In this document: in pieces, positions 6,577 to 14,076 of the stretch
How positions within the stretch are numbered: the stretch's first letter is position 1
Layout of the letters: every line of letters begins with the position of its first letter
Virus record (IMG/VR): IMGVR_UViG_3300018077_000001
Coordinates: 1-56,530 of that record
DNA length: 56,530 nt
From: a virus
Reading direction: 5' to 3' (one strand)
Translations under genes and position numbers: made by a program
The notes under the pieces: model-generated
What the model was told of the DNA's origin: nothing
Database searches by the model: none
The model's input: the letters and a program-made list of their open reading frames with translations, nothing else

Positions 6577-7301
6577 TCGTCAAAGTCCTCCTTCCCGCCG
6601 CCTGCAGCACGACGCTCGATCCAGACTGACAGGAACGTGCCCTCAACACTGATCGGTCCCTTGATCGTCGGCTTCTGTCGGCCAGTCGTGAGACGTTCCA
6701 ACGCCTTCACGACGCCCCATTGGAAGTTCTCGACATCCCAACCCACCTCGTCCAGCATCCGCATGATCGGTTGCCACCACCACGCCGGCCCATTCGGATG
6801 CTTTGGTCCCGGTTGCTTGATTCGTAGCTGTCTCTCGAAGAAGTCTCCGGCCGTTTTGCGAATCGAGTGAAACGTCGCGCCGGTAGGCCGCGACCCTTCT
6901 TCCTCAGAGTCCTTCTTAAACCTTACTTCTTCCGTACTCTCAGCGGAACGCCCGCGTTCCTGTGGGGAACGATCGCGTTCCTGTGGGGAACGCTCCTTTC
7001 CATCACCCCCAGATATGGGGGCTGTCCACCGATCAACCACCTCGACGAGCAGAGTGCCCTTGTCGCTCTCTCCAAGTCGCACCCATCCTTTCAGTGCCAA
7101 CCCCCGCCGCGCCCGCACAACGGTCGCCAAGCCCATGCCGCACTTAGCCGCCGTCGTTCGGGTCGCTTCGTAGGTGTCGCCCACCCGTTTGTAATGCACC
7201 AGCAGACGGAACTCATAGACCGTCAGCGCGGCATCGTCCCACATATTCGGAATGATCGTGAAGTTTTCGCGGGGATTGCGAATCTTCTGTCGTTCGGCCA
7301 T
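6558..7301 (-). CDS. winged-HTH replication-initiator-like protein
   Basis: 247 residues from the ATG at 7301, which follows GGAGG. The N-terminal part (about residues 10-75: FTIIPNMWDDAALTVYEF, then TTAAKCGMGLATVVRARRGL) is the wHTH found in phage replisome organisers and DnaD/RepA-like initiators. A low-complexity linker follows (ERSPQERDRSPQERGRS, about residues 100-116), then a C-terminal helical domain rich in Trp (about 150-247). The linker DNA is an iteron-like array, as in lambdoid O genes. With no helicase or primase gene in the genome, this is the best candidate initiator that recruits host factors. Confidence 0.72.
   Translation of the reverse strand: MAERQKIRNPRENFTIIPNMWDDAALTVYEFRLLVHYKRVGDTYEATRTTAAKCGMGLATVVRARRGLALKGWVRLGESDKGTLLVEVVDRWTAPISGGDGKERSPQERDRSPQERGRSAESTEEVRFKKDSEEEGSRPTGATFHSIRKTAGDFFERQLRIKQPGPKHPNGPAWWWQPIMRMLDEVGWDVENFQWGVVKALERLTTGRQKPTIKGPISVEGTFLSVWIERRAAGGGKEDFDEWLRTH
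6945..6996. repeat. iteron-like array inside the wHTH gene (candidate origin)
   Basis: GGAACG occurs at 6945, 6966 and 6987, and its complement CGTTCC at 6955 and 6976. All are spaced exactly 21 bp, two helical turns. The unit is CGTTCCTGTGGGGAACG. A protein bound to each would sit on the same DNA face. Confidence 0.65.
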
Positions 7302-7363
7302 CCATCCTCCAACCATCCGGCCTTTCCGGGCCGGCTCTCTCGCCCCTGCTCCAACCGTTCAGT

Positions 7364-7392
7364 AGGGTAGCACCGTCTCCAAGATACGGCAA
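7364..7392 (-). promoter_or_regulatory. promoter for the wHTH/RusA/MT-A70 unit
   Basis: Minus strand: TTGCCG (7392-7387), 17-bp spacer, TACCCT (7369-7364), about 65 bp before the ATG at 7301. It lacks the ATTACTCA element of the other early promoters, so control may differ. The hairpin at 7393-7415 abuts its -35 box. Confidence 0.55.
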
Positions 7393-7415
7393 GCCCCCTA
7401 AAGATACTAGGGGGC
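7393..7415 (-). terminator. GC-rich hairpin between operons
   Basis: An 8-bp stem (GCCCCCTA with TAGGGGGC) and a 7-base loop, followed on the minus strand by TTGCCGTATCTTGG. The weak T-tract makes it a possible terminator or a regulatory hairpin at the -35 box. The rest of 7416-7528 shows no gene. Confidence 0.45.
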
Positions 7416-7528
7416 CTGCGCGAGATGGACTCGGTCATTCCCGCGGCCGGAGGATGAATCCGACCAGCCTACTGGCCGAGGGTGCGGGCGACCTGAGCAT
7501 GCCTATTTTACCCCATCCTCAACCCCGA

Positions 7529-7738
7529 TCACCAGCCGATCGCCTTCGAGATTTCTGGCGTGAAACCGCCCAGCTCCTCGATAAACCGCTTCCTGAAACA
7601 CTCCCATAGCTCAGTCCCGGTCACGAACAGCGGATCGCCGGACGGGGCAAAGCGGTACAGGCGGGCCAGCTCCTCGTGCGACATCTTGTAGATCCTGCGC
7701 TTCCATTCCTCGACCTCAGTGTCACTTAGCTCTGGCAT
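7529..7738 (-). CDS. 69-residue hypothetical protein
   Basis: Starts at the second of two adjacent ATGs (7738) behind AAGGAGG and reads MPELSDTEVEEWKRRIYK. Acidic and helical with one possible globular core. It overlaps the previous gene by 17 bases and is the last gene of the RecT-like unit. Confidence 0.65.
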   Translation of the reverse strand: MPELSDTEVEEWKRRIYKMSHEELARLYRFAPSGDPLFVTGTELWECFRKRFIEELGGFTPEISKAIGW

Positions 7739-7913
7739 CATCCTCCTCCTTGATCGGGTCACATCGAGCGACCAGCCGGCCGAGCGTGTCAAAAACCTCC
7801 GTGATGATCCGGTACGGCTCCTCCTCGTTTCCCGCGCCGATCCCGCGCTTGATCACAATGAGGCGTTCGATCTTCACCGACCGAAGATCAGCGATTGTCG
7901 GGGAGACGCTCAT
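7722..7913 (-). CDS. 63-residue hypothetical protein
   Basis: Starts MSVSPTIADLRSVKIERL, with alternating strands resembling a small beta-barrel. The start overlaps the end of the HNH fusion gene by 26 bases. No family recognised. Confidence 0.6.
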   Translation of the reverse strand: MSVSPTIADLRSVKIERLIVIKRGIGAGNEEEPYRIITEVFDTLGRLVARCDPIKEEDDARAK

Positions 7914-8709
7914 CGCCCACCTCCTCCAGATTCTCGGGCACCCGGATCTGCATCTTCGGATGGCATTCTGAGCACAGCGTCCGAAGATTGTGCATGGCGT
8001 TGTCGCCGCCCCACGCCAGCGGTATGACGTGATCGCACTCCAGCTCCAGGCCCAACGTCAGCAACAAGGCCTCCGCCCGCTTGCATCGCTGGCAGGTTCG
8101 ATGGTCACGCTCAAACACCTTCTGCCGCAGCTCGGGCCAATCAGCCGGGTACTTATCCTCCGGCACGATCGGCGTGTAAATATCCTCCGGCCGCGGCAGC
8201 AGGGCCATCAACTGCTCGGGGTCCACCTTCTCATGCAACGTAGCGGAGATCGTGGCTTTAGGTGTCTTGCCAGTCACGACAAAGGCTGGTCGCACGTTGG
8301 CGGGAAGCGCCTGCACCGTGGCTTCGAACGTCGGTTCATCAACCGTCTCGATCACCGCCGCGGGGAGATTCTTCCTGCACCATTCGAGCGCCTTTTCCCT
8401 GTCGTACTGGACGAACCCATGCTCCTGAACTCCGATACCCGGGATCGGGGTCTTCAGCCCCAACTCCGCAAACCCATCCAGCGCCAGCTCTCGCAGCTTC
8501 AACTCCTCCAGATCCACGTCGGACTGAACCAGCGACAGCTTCAGCTCGTTGTTCAGCCACTCAGGGCGCATCACCAGCTCAGCCTGCAGGTTGCGCCGGA
8601 TCGACTTCAACTGCTCCAGCTGTATCCTCAGCACCGCTACGATCAGCGCCTCCTCCCTCAGCTCCAAGATGAATTTCTCGGGCGGGGTCAACTTCGGTTT
8701 CTTTGCCAT
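7888..8709 (-). CDS. phage coiled-coil/Gam-like protein fused to an HNH nuclease
   Basis: 273 residues from the ATG at 8709 (GAAGGA site). Residues 10-50 are a coiled coil. The middle (YDREKALEWCRKNLP, then KPKATISATL) resembles a phage protein type often encoded beside RecT or SSB genes. The C-terminal 70 residues form a complete HNH domain: CQRC near 206, ECDHVIPLAWGG near 225, and CSECH near 246. HNH domains nick or cut DNA with one metal ion. The fusion to the recombination-associated domain is unusual. The first 131 bases overlap the end of the RecT-like gene in another frame. Confidence 0.78.
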   Translation of the reverse strand: MAKKPKLTPPEKFILELREEALIVAVLRIQLEQLKSIRRNLQAELVMRPEWLNNELKLSLVQSDVDLEELKLRELALDGFAELGLKTPIPGIGVQEHGFVQYDREKALEWCRKNLPAAVIETVDEPTFEATVQALPANVRPAFVVTGKTPKATISATLHEKVDPEQLMALLPRPEDIYTPIVPEDKYPADWPELRQKVFERDHRTCQRCKRAEALLLTLGLELECDHVIPLAWGGDNAMHNLRTLCSECHPKMQIRVPENLEEVGDERLPDNR

Positions 8710-9877
8710 CGTATCCTTCTCCCATCTCCTGCCGGGCAATCGCCTCGGCTTCCTTCATCGACAGCACACTTGGCATGTGCAACCCACCTCCTTTGTCCTC
8801 GGGCCTGAGCCAATCGAGCAGGGCACGCGACTGTGGCCCGGTCAGATCCTCAGCCTTCGGGTTTCCAAACAAGAACTGCAGCACGGCCTGTTGACGTTCG
8901 TTCTGCCGGCCCTCGAAGCAGTCTCTCAGCTGAGACGCCGCGTATGGCCCGATCTCCGACCTGCCGATCTTCGTATCCCGCGGCGTATCCTTGAACTGAA
9001 CGGCCTTGACCGTAACAGACGACTTGACTGTTGCCGGGTCATACGGCCGATCGCCCGGCTTGCCGCGCGACGGCACCCCCACCTCAGTCTTTGGACCGCC
9101 CTCCGGCGTCACATCAATCCACTCGTTCTCGACGATGTAAGCGTTCGGGTCAGTCGGCGCATGCTCAACAAACTGAGCCATATTCACGTGCGCCCCCCAC
9201 CGCTGCTTCAACGCCTCGATGTACGCCCGCTTCTTGGCCCGGTTGACGTGCGGCATCTTGTTCTTGCCTTTTTCCAGATCGGTTTTGTCCTCCACCGTCA
9301 CACACCCATAGCCAATGTCGGACGGCGGGGCCACGCCCAGCCGCTCATCCATCATCTGACTCGACATGCCCTCTTCCTTCAGCTCCTTCCTGCGACCGTA
9401 ATACTCGTTGGCCGTCCGGTGATCGGTCACGTCCGCACGGAACACCAGATCGGTCGTTGCGAACCCCAGCTCGACCTTCTCCCGCTCATCCTTGATCTGC
9501 GTGTACCGGGCCGGCAGGAGGTACGTTCCGTCCCGCCGCGCCGCTTCCTCGGCCAGTCGGATCGTTCCATCCCTGCCGCGCATGATCGTGAGCATGCGCT
9601 TTCCCTTGTTGGCACCGTAGTCTGGAATTGAAATCCAGTACCACAGCTCCGGCTGAGGCTGAAACGGCGACAGACCAGTGGCGATCGCTGCCTGACCCAC
9701 TAACAGCGCCTCATCGAACAGGACCGGAGTTTTTCCGTGGTCGGTCTTCATCAGGCGGTCGGCCACGATCCGAACCACCTTACTGGAGCCGTAGCGGGCC
9801 AACGGACTTGCATCATCCGCTAGACCGTGAAACAGGGCGACGGCTCTTGTCTCACCCTCCTGCGTTTGGTCGCTCAT
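8579..9877 (-). CDS. RecT/Bet-like single-strand annealing protein (putative)
   Basis: 432 residues from the ATG at 9877 (AGGAGG site). The segment LFDEALLVGQAAIATGLSP (about residues 53-71), then PELWYWIS and RGRDGTIRLAEEAARRDGTY, matches the order seen in RecT/Bet proteins (helix, strand with Ile/Val, then a G-x-R-x-x-A helix). The family coats ssDNA and anneals complementary strands for recombination-dependent replication. RusA and HNH genes nearby support this. The last 40 or so residues are low complexity and overlap the next gene. No exonuclease partner is visible. The match is to pattern, not to invariant residues. Confidence 0.55.
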   Translation of the reverse strand: MSDQTQEGETRAVALFHGLADDASPLARYGSSKVVRIVADRLMKTDHGKTPVLFDEALLVGQAAIATGLSPFQPQPELWYWISIPDYGANKGKRMLTIMRGRDGTIRLAEEAARRDGTYLLPARYTQIKDEREKVELGFATTDLVFRADVTDHRTANEYYGRRKELKEEGMSSQMMDERLGVAPPSDIGYGCVTVEDKTDLEKGKNKMPHVNRAKKRAYIEALKQRWGAHVNMAQFVEHAPTDPNAYIVENEWIDVTPEGGPKTEVGVPSRGKPGDRPYDPATVKSSVTVKAVQFKDTPRDTKIGRSEIGPYAASQLRDCFEGRQNERQQAVLQFLFGNPKAEDLTGPQSRALLDWLRPEDKGGGLHMPSVLSMKEAEAIARQEMGEGYDGKETEVDPAREIHLGAEGGGADRSGAEDTAGAVEVDPAQPAG

Positions 9878-9901
9878 TGCGACCTCCTTTCTCACTGAGA
9901 A

Positions 9902-9930
9902 ATTGTAGCTCTGACGCTTCGGTTAGTCAA
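9902..9930 (-). promoter_or_regulatory. promoter for the RecT-like unit
   Basis: Minus strand: TTGACT (9930-9925), 17-bp spacer, TACAAT (9907-9902). TTTCA precedes the -35 box instead of ACTCA. The leader of about 25 nt ends in AGGAGGTCGCA before the ATG. Confidence 0.8.
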
Positions 9931-10007
9931 TGAAAAAAGGCGCACGCGGCACTATTCCCCAGACTCCTTTCCTCAGATTTGCAGCCTTACGCGTACGCCC
10001 TAGCTGC

Positions 10008-10289
10008 CTACTTGGGCGGTGTGGCCGGCTCGCCGCTGGTCAGGAATTCCTCGGTCCAATTGATCAGCGTCTGTATCCGCTCCTGATCCAGCTCGGCCTC
10101 ACAATAGCGGATGGTGCAGACCGCGAAGACATCGGTCACAATGTTTCCGTCGAGTCCCTCTTCGGTCCGCACGTCAATCTGCCAGTGATGGGCATGCTCA
10201 TCGCCATCCCCGCGGGCTTCTTCAGCCTCAAACTGCGCCATCGTCATTCTCGGCTCCCCGTGTAGATCCGCCCACTCGTCCGTGTTCAT
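10008..10289 (-). CDS. 93-residue acidic hypothetical protein
   Basis: The start at 10289 (MNTDEWADLHGEPRM) follows GGAGGCGTACAG. The N-terminal half is acidic with HAHHWQI near residue 38. No family recognised. It is the last gene before the RecT promoter. Confidence 0.66.
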   Translation of the reverse strand: MNTDEWADLHGEPRMTMAQFEAEEARGDGDEHAHHWQIDVRTEEGLDGNIVTDVFAVCTIRYCEAELDQERIQTLINWTEEFLTSGEPATPPK

Positions 10290-10422
10290 CTGTACGCCTC
10301 CATCCATCCTCGGCTCTTACAAACTCGGCTCGCTCGAACTCAACCTTCTCGACCAGCCGTTTCCGGCCAGTCCGATAATCCAGCTCCCACACCCTATCTC
10401 CGACCTGAACGACGGCTTTCAC
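10228..10422 (-). CDS. small hypothetical protein (GTG start)
   Basis: 64 residues (MKAVVQVGDRVWELDYRTGR). The GTG start has a GAGG site 8 bases upstream. The first 30 residues look like a beta-barrel, while the C-terminal third overlaps the next gene by 62 bases and is low complexity. Real but weakly supported. Confidence 0.5.
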   Translation of the reverse strand: MKAVVQVGDRVWELDYRTGRKRLVEKVEFERAEFVRAEDGWRRTDEHGRVGGSTRGAENDDGAV

Positions 10423-10588
10423 GTCGCAACCCTCTAACCATCTTCCGGTTGACCGCGTTCTGAAACAGATCGGGCGGCCCCCCGTGAAAGACCCGGTTCC
10501 CACGCTTGAACACATGCACCCACACCCACGTCAGCAACCGATCGGTCAACCACCAGCCGCCGATCTCAGGCTGTGCCTGCATCGTCAC
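10394..10588 (-). CDS. 64-residue basic hypothetical protein
   Basis: Trp-rich hydrophobic centre (WWLTDRLLTWVWVHVFKRG), possibly a short amphipathic or membrane-associated helix, followed by a very basic tail ending RRESRRSGRR. It overlaps both neighbours. Confidence 0.55.
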   Translation of the reverse strand: MTMQAQPEIGGWWLTDRLLTWVWVHVFKRGNRVFHGGPPDLFQNAVNRKMVRGLRRESRRSGRR

Positions 10589-10931
10589 CTCCGACAGCCT
10601 TGGCGATCCCGGCCGTGTCCACGTCGAGCCATTCCTTCATACCAAGCAGCGAGGCCATGTGACGCAAGGCGGCCTCCACTTCGGGCACGCCGTAGGGATT
10701 GCTGTGTTTGCTCCCGCGGTTGCCCTTGGCCCATTCGAGAACGGCGGCTAGATGAGCGAGGGTGATCGGCGTTCCTGCGATCAGATCGGCGTTGGCATAG
10801 ACCTCCGAGTCTTCGCTTCCCATCTCGAACAAGACCCTCGCAACACGCCGACCGACCGCAACGACAACCGGAGCGCCACCATCCAACTTCCCCACTTTCC
10901 ACGGCCCGGGCGTAAATCTGTATTCGCTCAT
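10566..10931 (-). CDS. conserved phage protein (TPGPWKV / NADLIAGTP type)
   Basis: 121 residues. FTPGPWKVGKLDGG at residues 6-19 and YANADLIAGTP at about 45-55 form the paired signature of a very common phage/prophage protein of unknown function. The usual length is 80-130. The C-terminal half is helical. Confidence 0.72.
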   Translation of the reverse strand: MSEYRFTPGPWKVGKLDGGAPVVVAVGRRVARVLFEMGSEDSEVYANADLIAGTPITLAHLAAVLEWAKGNRGSKHSNPYGVPEVEAALRHMASLLGMKEWLDVDTAGIAKAVGGDDAGTA

Positions 10932-11218
10932 GCCGTCTCCTCCCCGGCCTCGACCAGATTGCCCTCTTCATCCTCGACCGCCTCGATCTGGTCAAGGTCG
11001 CCCTCCTCGCATTCCGGGCACGCGGCTTCGGCAATCTTGGACGCAAACTTGTTGCAGTCGGGACACTGATGCGATTCGCCGTTCAGCGAATTGTTCCGGC
11101 TGAAGACAGTGCCGCAGTTGTTGCACTCGTACAGTGGGTTCCCGGGATCAACCGCCTCCTCACGAACCAGCTCCTCACAACTCTGACACTTGTAGGCCGT
11201 GATCGTTTCTTCGCTCAT
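10928..11218 (-). CDS. multi-zinc-ribbon protein
   Basis: 96 residues from the ATG at 11218 (GGAGAGTATTGAG upstream). Four CxxC pairs (KCQSCEE, ECNNCG, QCPDCN, ACPECEE) make two zinc ribbons, followed by an acidic tail. It resembles rubredoxin-like nucleic-acid-binding ribbons. The partner is unknown. Confidence 0.72.
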   Translation of the reverse strand: MSEETITAYKCQSCEELVREEAVDPGNPLYECNNCGTVFSRNNSLNGESHQCPDCNKFASKIAEAACPECEEGDLDQIEAVEDEEGNLVEAGEETA

Positions 11219-11219
11219 C

Positions 11220-11420
11220 TCAATACTCTCCATGCTCTCGCCCATCGGCTCCAACGTAGGTCGGAAACTCCGGGCGCTCTGGCGGCTCGACGCCTTTCAG
11301 CGCCAGTCGCTTGAGGCGTCGGTCGTCCACGGCGGTCAACTCACACCCGGACGCATGGGTCACTAGGACCCGCTTGCTGTTTACTCGCAGATACGGCCGA
11401 CCACAGATTGGGCATTCCAT
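11220..11420 (-). CDS. small zinc-finger protein
   Basis: 66 residues. CPICGRPYLRVN at the start and HASGCE at about residues 22-27 give a C-x2-C...H-x3-C finger. The start at 11420 is preferred over 11435 because GGAGTGAG precedes it. It ends one base before the zinc-ribbon gene. Confidence 0.66.
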   Translation of the reverse strand: MECPICGRPYLRVNSKRVLVTHASGCELTAVDDRRLKRLALKGVEPPERPEFPTYVGADGREHGEY

Positions 11421-11458
11421 CTCACTCCACTCCATCCATCGGGCCGAGGTGCCCGCTT

Positions 11459-11484
11459 CCGGGGTCGACTCGCGTCGGCCCCGG
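11459..11484. other. GC-rich hairpin between small genes
   Basis: An 11-bp stem with one mismatch (CCGGGGTCGAC against GTCGGCCCCGG) and a 4-base loop. It occupies the 65-base gap at 11436-11500, which contains no gene. There is no T-tract, so processing or translational control is more likely than termination. Confidence 0.45.
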
Positions 11485-11500
11485 CCTGCCGGAACCCCGG

Positions 11501-11737
11501 TCAGTCGTTGAACACGACCAGCGTGTGCCCTAGCAACGACCGATACACCGTCTTGAACTCATCGCGGGTCTGAAGCAGGAACACCACCGAGATGTTCGCC
11601 GCTCGCAGGACGATCCGGCTCGGCCATTGCCCAACATTCAATCCGATGTTGGACGCCTCGGTCGAATACTCAGTGCCCCGAAGAAACACATCTTTCCGGG
11701 CAACATCCCACGTTCCACTGCTTCCAAGTTTGCCCAT
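11501..11737 (-). CDS. 78-residue hypothetical protein
   Basis: Beta-rich, starting MGKLGSSGTWDV with a hydrophobic C-terminal half (ANISVVFLLQTRDEF). A conserved family is likely but not recognised. Second gene after the promoter at 12014. Confidence 0.64.
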   Translation of the reverse strand: MGKLGSSGTWDVARKDVFLRGTEYSTEASNIGLNVGQWPSRIVLRAANISVVFLLQTRDEFKTVYRSLLGHTLVVFND

Positions 11738-11753
11738 CTCAGCTTCCCTTCCG

Positions 11754-11957
11754 TCAGCTAACGCTGACCCACTTCATGCACGTCTGGAGCAGGTGATCGT
11801 AGTCACCGCCCGTCGCCTCCGAAAAGAAGGCACTGATCTCCGCGGCCGGGACATGGGCATGCTTCATCGCCCGCTGCACCGTTCCGAGGACGGCGAAGGC
11901 ATTTCCATCGCCTCCCACCAATTCAACTTCGATCTCCGGATACTTCGGTTCGCTCAT
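11754..11957 (-). CDS. conserved phage/bacterial small protein
   Basis: 67 residues. VELVGGDGNAFAVLGTVQRA followed by EISAFFSEATGGDYDHLLQT is a pattern seen widely in phages and bacteria in short proteins of unknown role. It is the first gene behind the promoter at 12014, with a conserved GGATGAAAGGAGAT leader. Confidence 0.78.
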   Translation of the reverse strand: MSEPKYPEIEVELVGGDGNAFAVLGTVQRAMKHAHVPAAEISAFFSEATGGDYDHLLQTCMKWVSVS

Positions 11958-11985
11958 CGGTCCTATCTCCTTTCATCCTAGGATA

Positions 11986-12014
11986 AGCCTAGCAGGTTGG
12001 CCGGGGTTTGTCAA
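11986..12014 (-). promoter_or_regulatory. sigma70-type promoter of the conserved phage family
   Basis: Minus strand: TTGACA (12014-12009), 17-bp spacer, TAGGCT (11991-11986), with ATTACTCA upstream. The leader contains the palindrome ATCCTAGGAT before AAAGGAGAT. Confidence 0.8.
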
Positions 12015-12107
12015 TGAGTAATGTAATGGTAGGAGCTTGGGGCGATTTGGGGATGCTAAGGGTCGTCGGGAGCTGGTAGAAAAAGGTCTAAATGGGGCCT
12101 TTGCGGG

Positions 12108-12140
12108 CCGGAATTGAGTTTTGGGTATTGGGATAGGTGG
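12108..12140. repeat. intergenic conserved element, copy B
   Basis: Plus strand CCGGAATTGAGTTTTGGG then TATTGGGATAGG, 94 bp upstream of the -35 box at 12014. Close match to copy A at 41038. Confidence 0.68.
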
Positions 12141-12176
12141 AAGTGCCAAATGGCTCGTTGTAGGCTCAGATAAACA

Positions 12177-12207
12177 GTGAGGCCCCGATTGCCGGTCGGG
12201 GCCTCAC
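12177..12207 (-). terminator. late-operon terminator
   Basis: A 12-bp perfect stem (GTGAGGCCCCGA and complement) with a 7-base loop. The minus transcript continues TGTTTAT. It sits 28 bases after the last late gene and separates the late operon from the promoter at 12014. Confidence 0.85.
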
Positions 12208-12235
12208 GCACTAAGGAGGAGAGGAAGAACCGCGA

Positions 12236-12652
12236 CTACGAATGACGGGCGCTGTCGCCGTATACGCCTTCTTTGATCCCGCGGTAGGCTTTCTGGCTGA
12301 ACAGCCAGTTGATCGCCCACAGCAAGATCTGTTCCATGAACGGCGGGACGCTGGCAAGTCCACCCAGCGCCATCACAGATTGAGCCGTGAAAGCGAACAA
12401 TCCGGTCAGTGCGATCGGGGTGAGCACCTTGATCCAGCGCGGGAACGTCGGCGCGTGCCATCCCGACCAGTTCTCCAGCAGGTACGCGATCACGTAGCCG
12501 GCCAACACGCCCGAGCCACCGCCCGAGATGATCCAGGCCAGCACTTCCTCAAGATCACTGAAGTCACCCTGCGTCGCTGCTATCAACATCACAGTCAGCG
12601 AAGCGATCAGCAACAGCACAAACCTCATCCTGATCATCATTCTATTAAGCAT
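12236..12652 (-). CDS. integral membrane protein, candidate holin
   Basis: 138 residues with hydrophobic segments near 10-27, 36-60, 74-96 and 100-117, so three or four membrane spans, and a polar C-terminus. It is the last gene of the late operon, next to a secreted membrane-anchored protein and downstream of the endolysin-like gene. Holins form membrane lesions that release endolysin; position and topology fit, but the sequence gives no family proof. The start at 12652 follows GGAGATGAG and is 2 bases after the previous stop. Confidence 0.55.
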   Translation of the reverse strand: MLNRMMIRMRFVLLLIASLTVMLIAATQGDFSDLEEVLAWIISGGGSGVLAGYVIAYLLENWSGWHAPTFPRWIKVLTPIALTGLFAFTAQSVMALGGLASVPPFMEQILLWAINWLFSQKAYRGIKEGVYGDSARHS

Positions 12653-12653
12653 C

Positions 12654-13592
12654 TCATCTCCTTCCTGGCGACCGCAACCAAGAGTACACGGTCCACCCGA
12701 TTATCAGTGACATTACACCAAACACCAACGCGATCGAGATTACGGCATCGTTGTCGGTCGCCCTCTCCTCAGGCGTCATGGTCGGAAACGGTGTCCTCGT
12801 CGATCTCGGCGTCGGAGTTGCTACAGCTGTAGCAACTCCGACCGGCTCGGGCCTCGGCTCCTCGATCAGGCCCAACAGATCTTGCTCGATCAGCCGGGGA
12901 ACTGTCGGCTGGTGAAAACTGACCCACTCGCCTCGGATGCGCCATGAGTTGCCGGCTCGATACAGCAAGCGCGGCTCTCGGTATTCCTGCCAATACTCGT
13001 CGCGGGTCACGAACGTCACGCGGTCCAGAAACCACTGCCTCAGCTCGACCGGCTCTCCGGCCACGAATTCGGGCGGCAGCTTCGAAACCTCCACCCCGTC
13101 GATGCGCCACTTCAGAACCTTGTACCGGCTGTTGTACGGCTTGACCATTCCCCAGCGTAGCGCCGTCTCGTAGCCCAGCTCCGCGACTTCTCCCCGATGC
13201 ACGATCGTCCCGTACAGATCGTTCCGCTGAGCACAATCCACGATCAGGAATGGCCCCTCCCACTCACGCTCCGGCCCGCGGATCCAAACGTCAAGTCCAA
13301 TGTCTGCACAGGACAGCCCTGAGACACCATCCACGTATCCGTCAAGCGACAGACCTCTTGCACGGGCCGTACCCTCCATGACACCCGGCCCATAGAAGAC
13401 GACCCCTCCGACGGCATAGGTTGGAGATCCAACGAACCAGCTCTCCAGCGTCGGCCAGCCCGGAACGAAGTCTCCATACCACCAATAGCCGTCCACCACG
13501 TCCGCGTCGTTGCATTCTTCGGACTCGGACTCATCGTGGCAGGCATAGGCGGTGTAATGCCCCGGCAGTTGTGGGAGAAGCGTCAGGATCAA
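12654..13592 (-). CDS. secreted, C-terminally anchored protein with a TP-rich linker
   Basis: 312 residues from the TTG at 13592. The ectodomain (about 15-235) has Cys pairs and motifs VVFYGPGVMEGTARARGL, CADIGLDVWIRGP and FLIVDCAQRNDLYGTIV. These recall a double-psi-barrel-like secreted domain, but I cannot name the family. Residues 250-275 form a Thr/Pro linker (ATPTPRSTRTPFPTMTP) typical of Chloroflexota surface proteins, and 280-305 form a membrane anchor. Upstream in frame lies a signal-peptide-like stretch starting at a CTG (13640). The role may be lysis or surface exclusion. Confidence 0.6.
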   Translation of the reverse strand: MILTLLPQLPGHYTAYACHDESESEECNDADVVDGYWWYGDFVPGWPTLESWFVGSPTYAVGGVVFYGPGVMEGTARARGLSLDGYVDGVSGLSCADIGLDVWIRGPEREWEGPFLIVDCAQRNDLYGTIVHRGEVAELGYETALRWGMVKPYNSRYKVLKWRIDGVEVSKLPPEFVAGEPVELRQWFLDRVTFVTRDEYWQEYREPRLLYRAGNSWRIRGEWVSFHQPTVPRLIEQDLLGLIEEPRPEPVGVATAVATPTPRSTRTPFPTMTPEERATDNDAVISIALVFGVMSLIIGWTVYSWLRSPGRR

Positions 13593-13693
13593 GCTGGCGG
13601 CCGAGGCGACGGCGGCGCAGACCCATCGGCGCGTTCTCAGAACGCAAGGATTATCCGCTCACTCTCTCAGCCACGACCCGTACATCGGTACTA

Positions 13694-14068
13694 TCAAGGA
13701 CCAACGAACCCCTCTACGACGTTCATCAGCTCATGCCTTCCACTGGGGAAGTCCACTTTCTTACCGGCCACGTCCGTCACCCGGAAGTAAAACTCGTAAC
13801 CCTTCTGTGTCAGCAGGAACTCGGTGCCGGCCGGCGACAGCGTGACCTTCCCATTCGGTGCATCGGTGATCGCAACGATTGGCGATCCATCGGTGCTCTT
13901 ATACGTCGTCACCACGTCGTCCGACTTCCGTTTGACATGCAGCTCCAGAAGCCCGGCACCCGTGAGATTGACGGCCGTCTCCTCGCCCGTCACGCGATCC
14001 TTCGTTTTCAGCACGAAGACCAGCGGTGTAGTGATCTGCTCTCGAATCTCAACTAAGGCATGCGGCAT
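13694..14068 (-). CDS. tail/baseplate protein, BppU-N-like
   Basis: 124 residues, all beta. It runs IREQITTPLVFVL, then VNLTGAGLLELHVKRKS, then ITDAPNGKVTLSP and EFYFRVTDVAGKKVDFPS, the order seen in baseplate upper protein N-terminal domains that anchor receptor-binding proteins. It lies between the repeat fibre gene and the last secreted gene, so an adsorption-structure role is likely. The 101-base gap at 13593-13693 after it contains the upstream signal-like reading frame. Confidence 0.62.
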   Translation of the reverse strand: MPHALVEIREQITTPLVFVLKTKDRVTGEETAVNLTGAGLLELHVKRKSDDVVTTYKSTDGSPIVAITDAPNGKVTLSPAGTEFLLTQKGYEFYFRVTDVAGKKVDFPSGRHELMNVVEGFVGP

Positions 14069-14076
14069 CCCTCACC

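Noticed and set aside
8549-9631. A 360-residue plus-strand frame antisense to the RecT-like gene
   Set aside because: Arg/Pro/Leu-rich shadow composition, no ribosome site, and a well-supported minus gene with promoter covers it.
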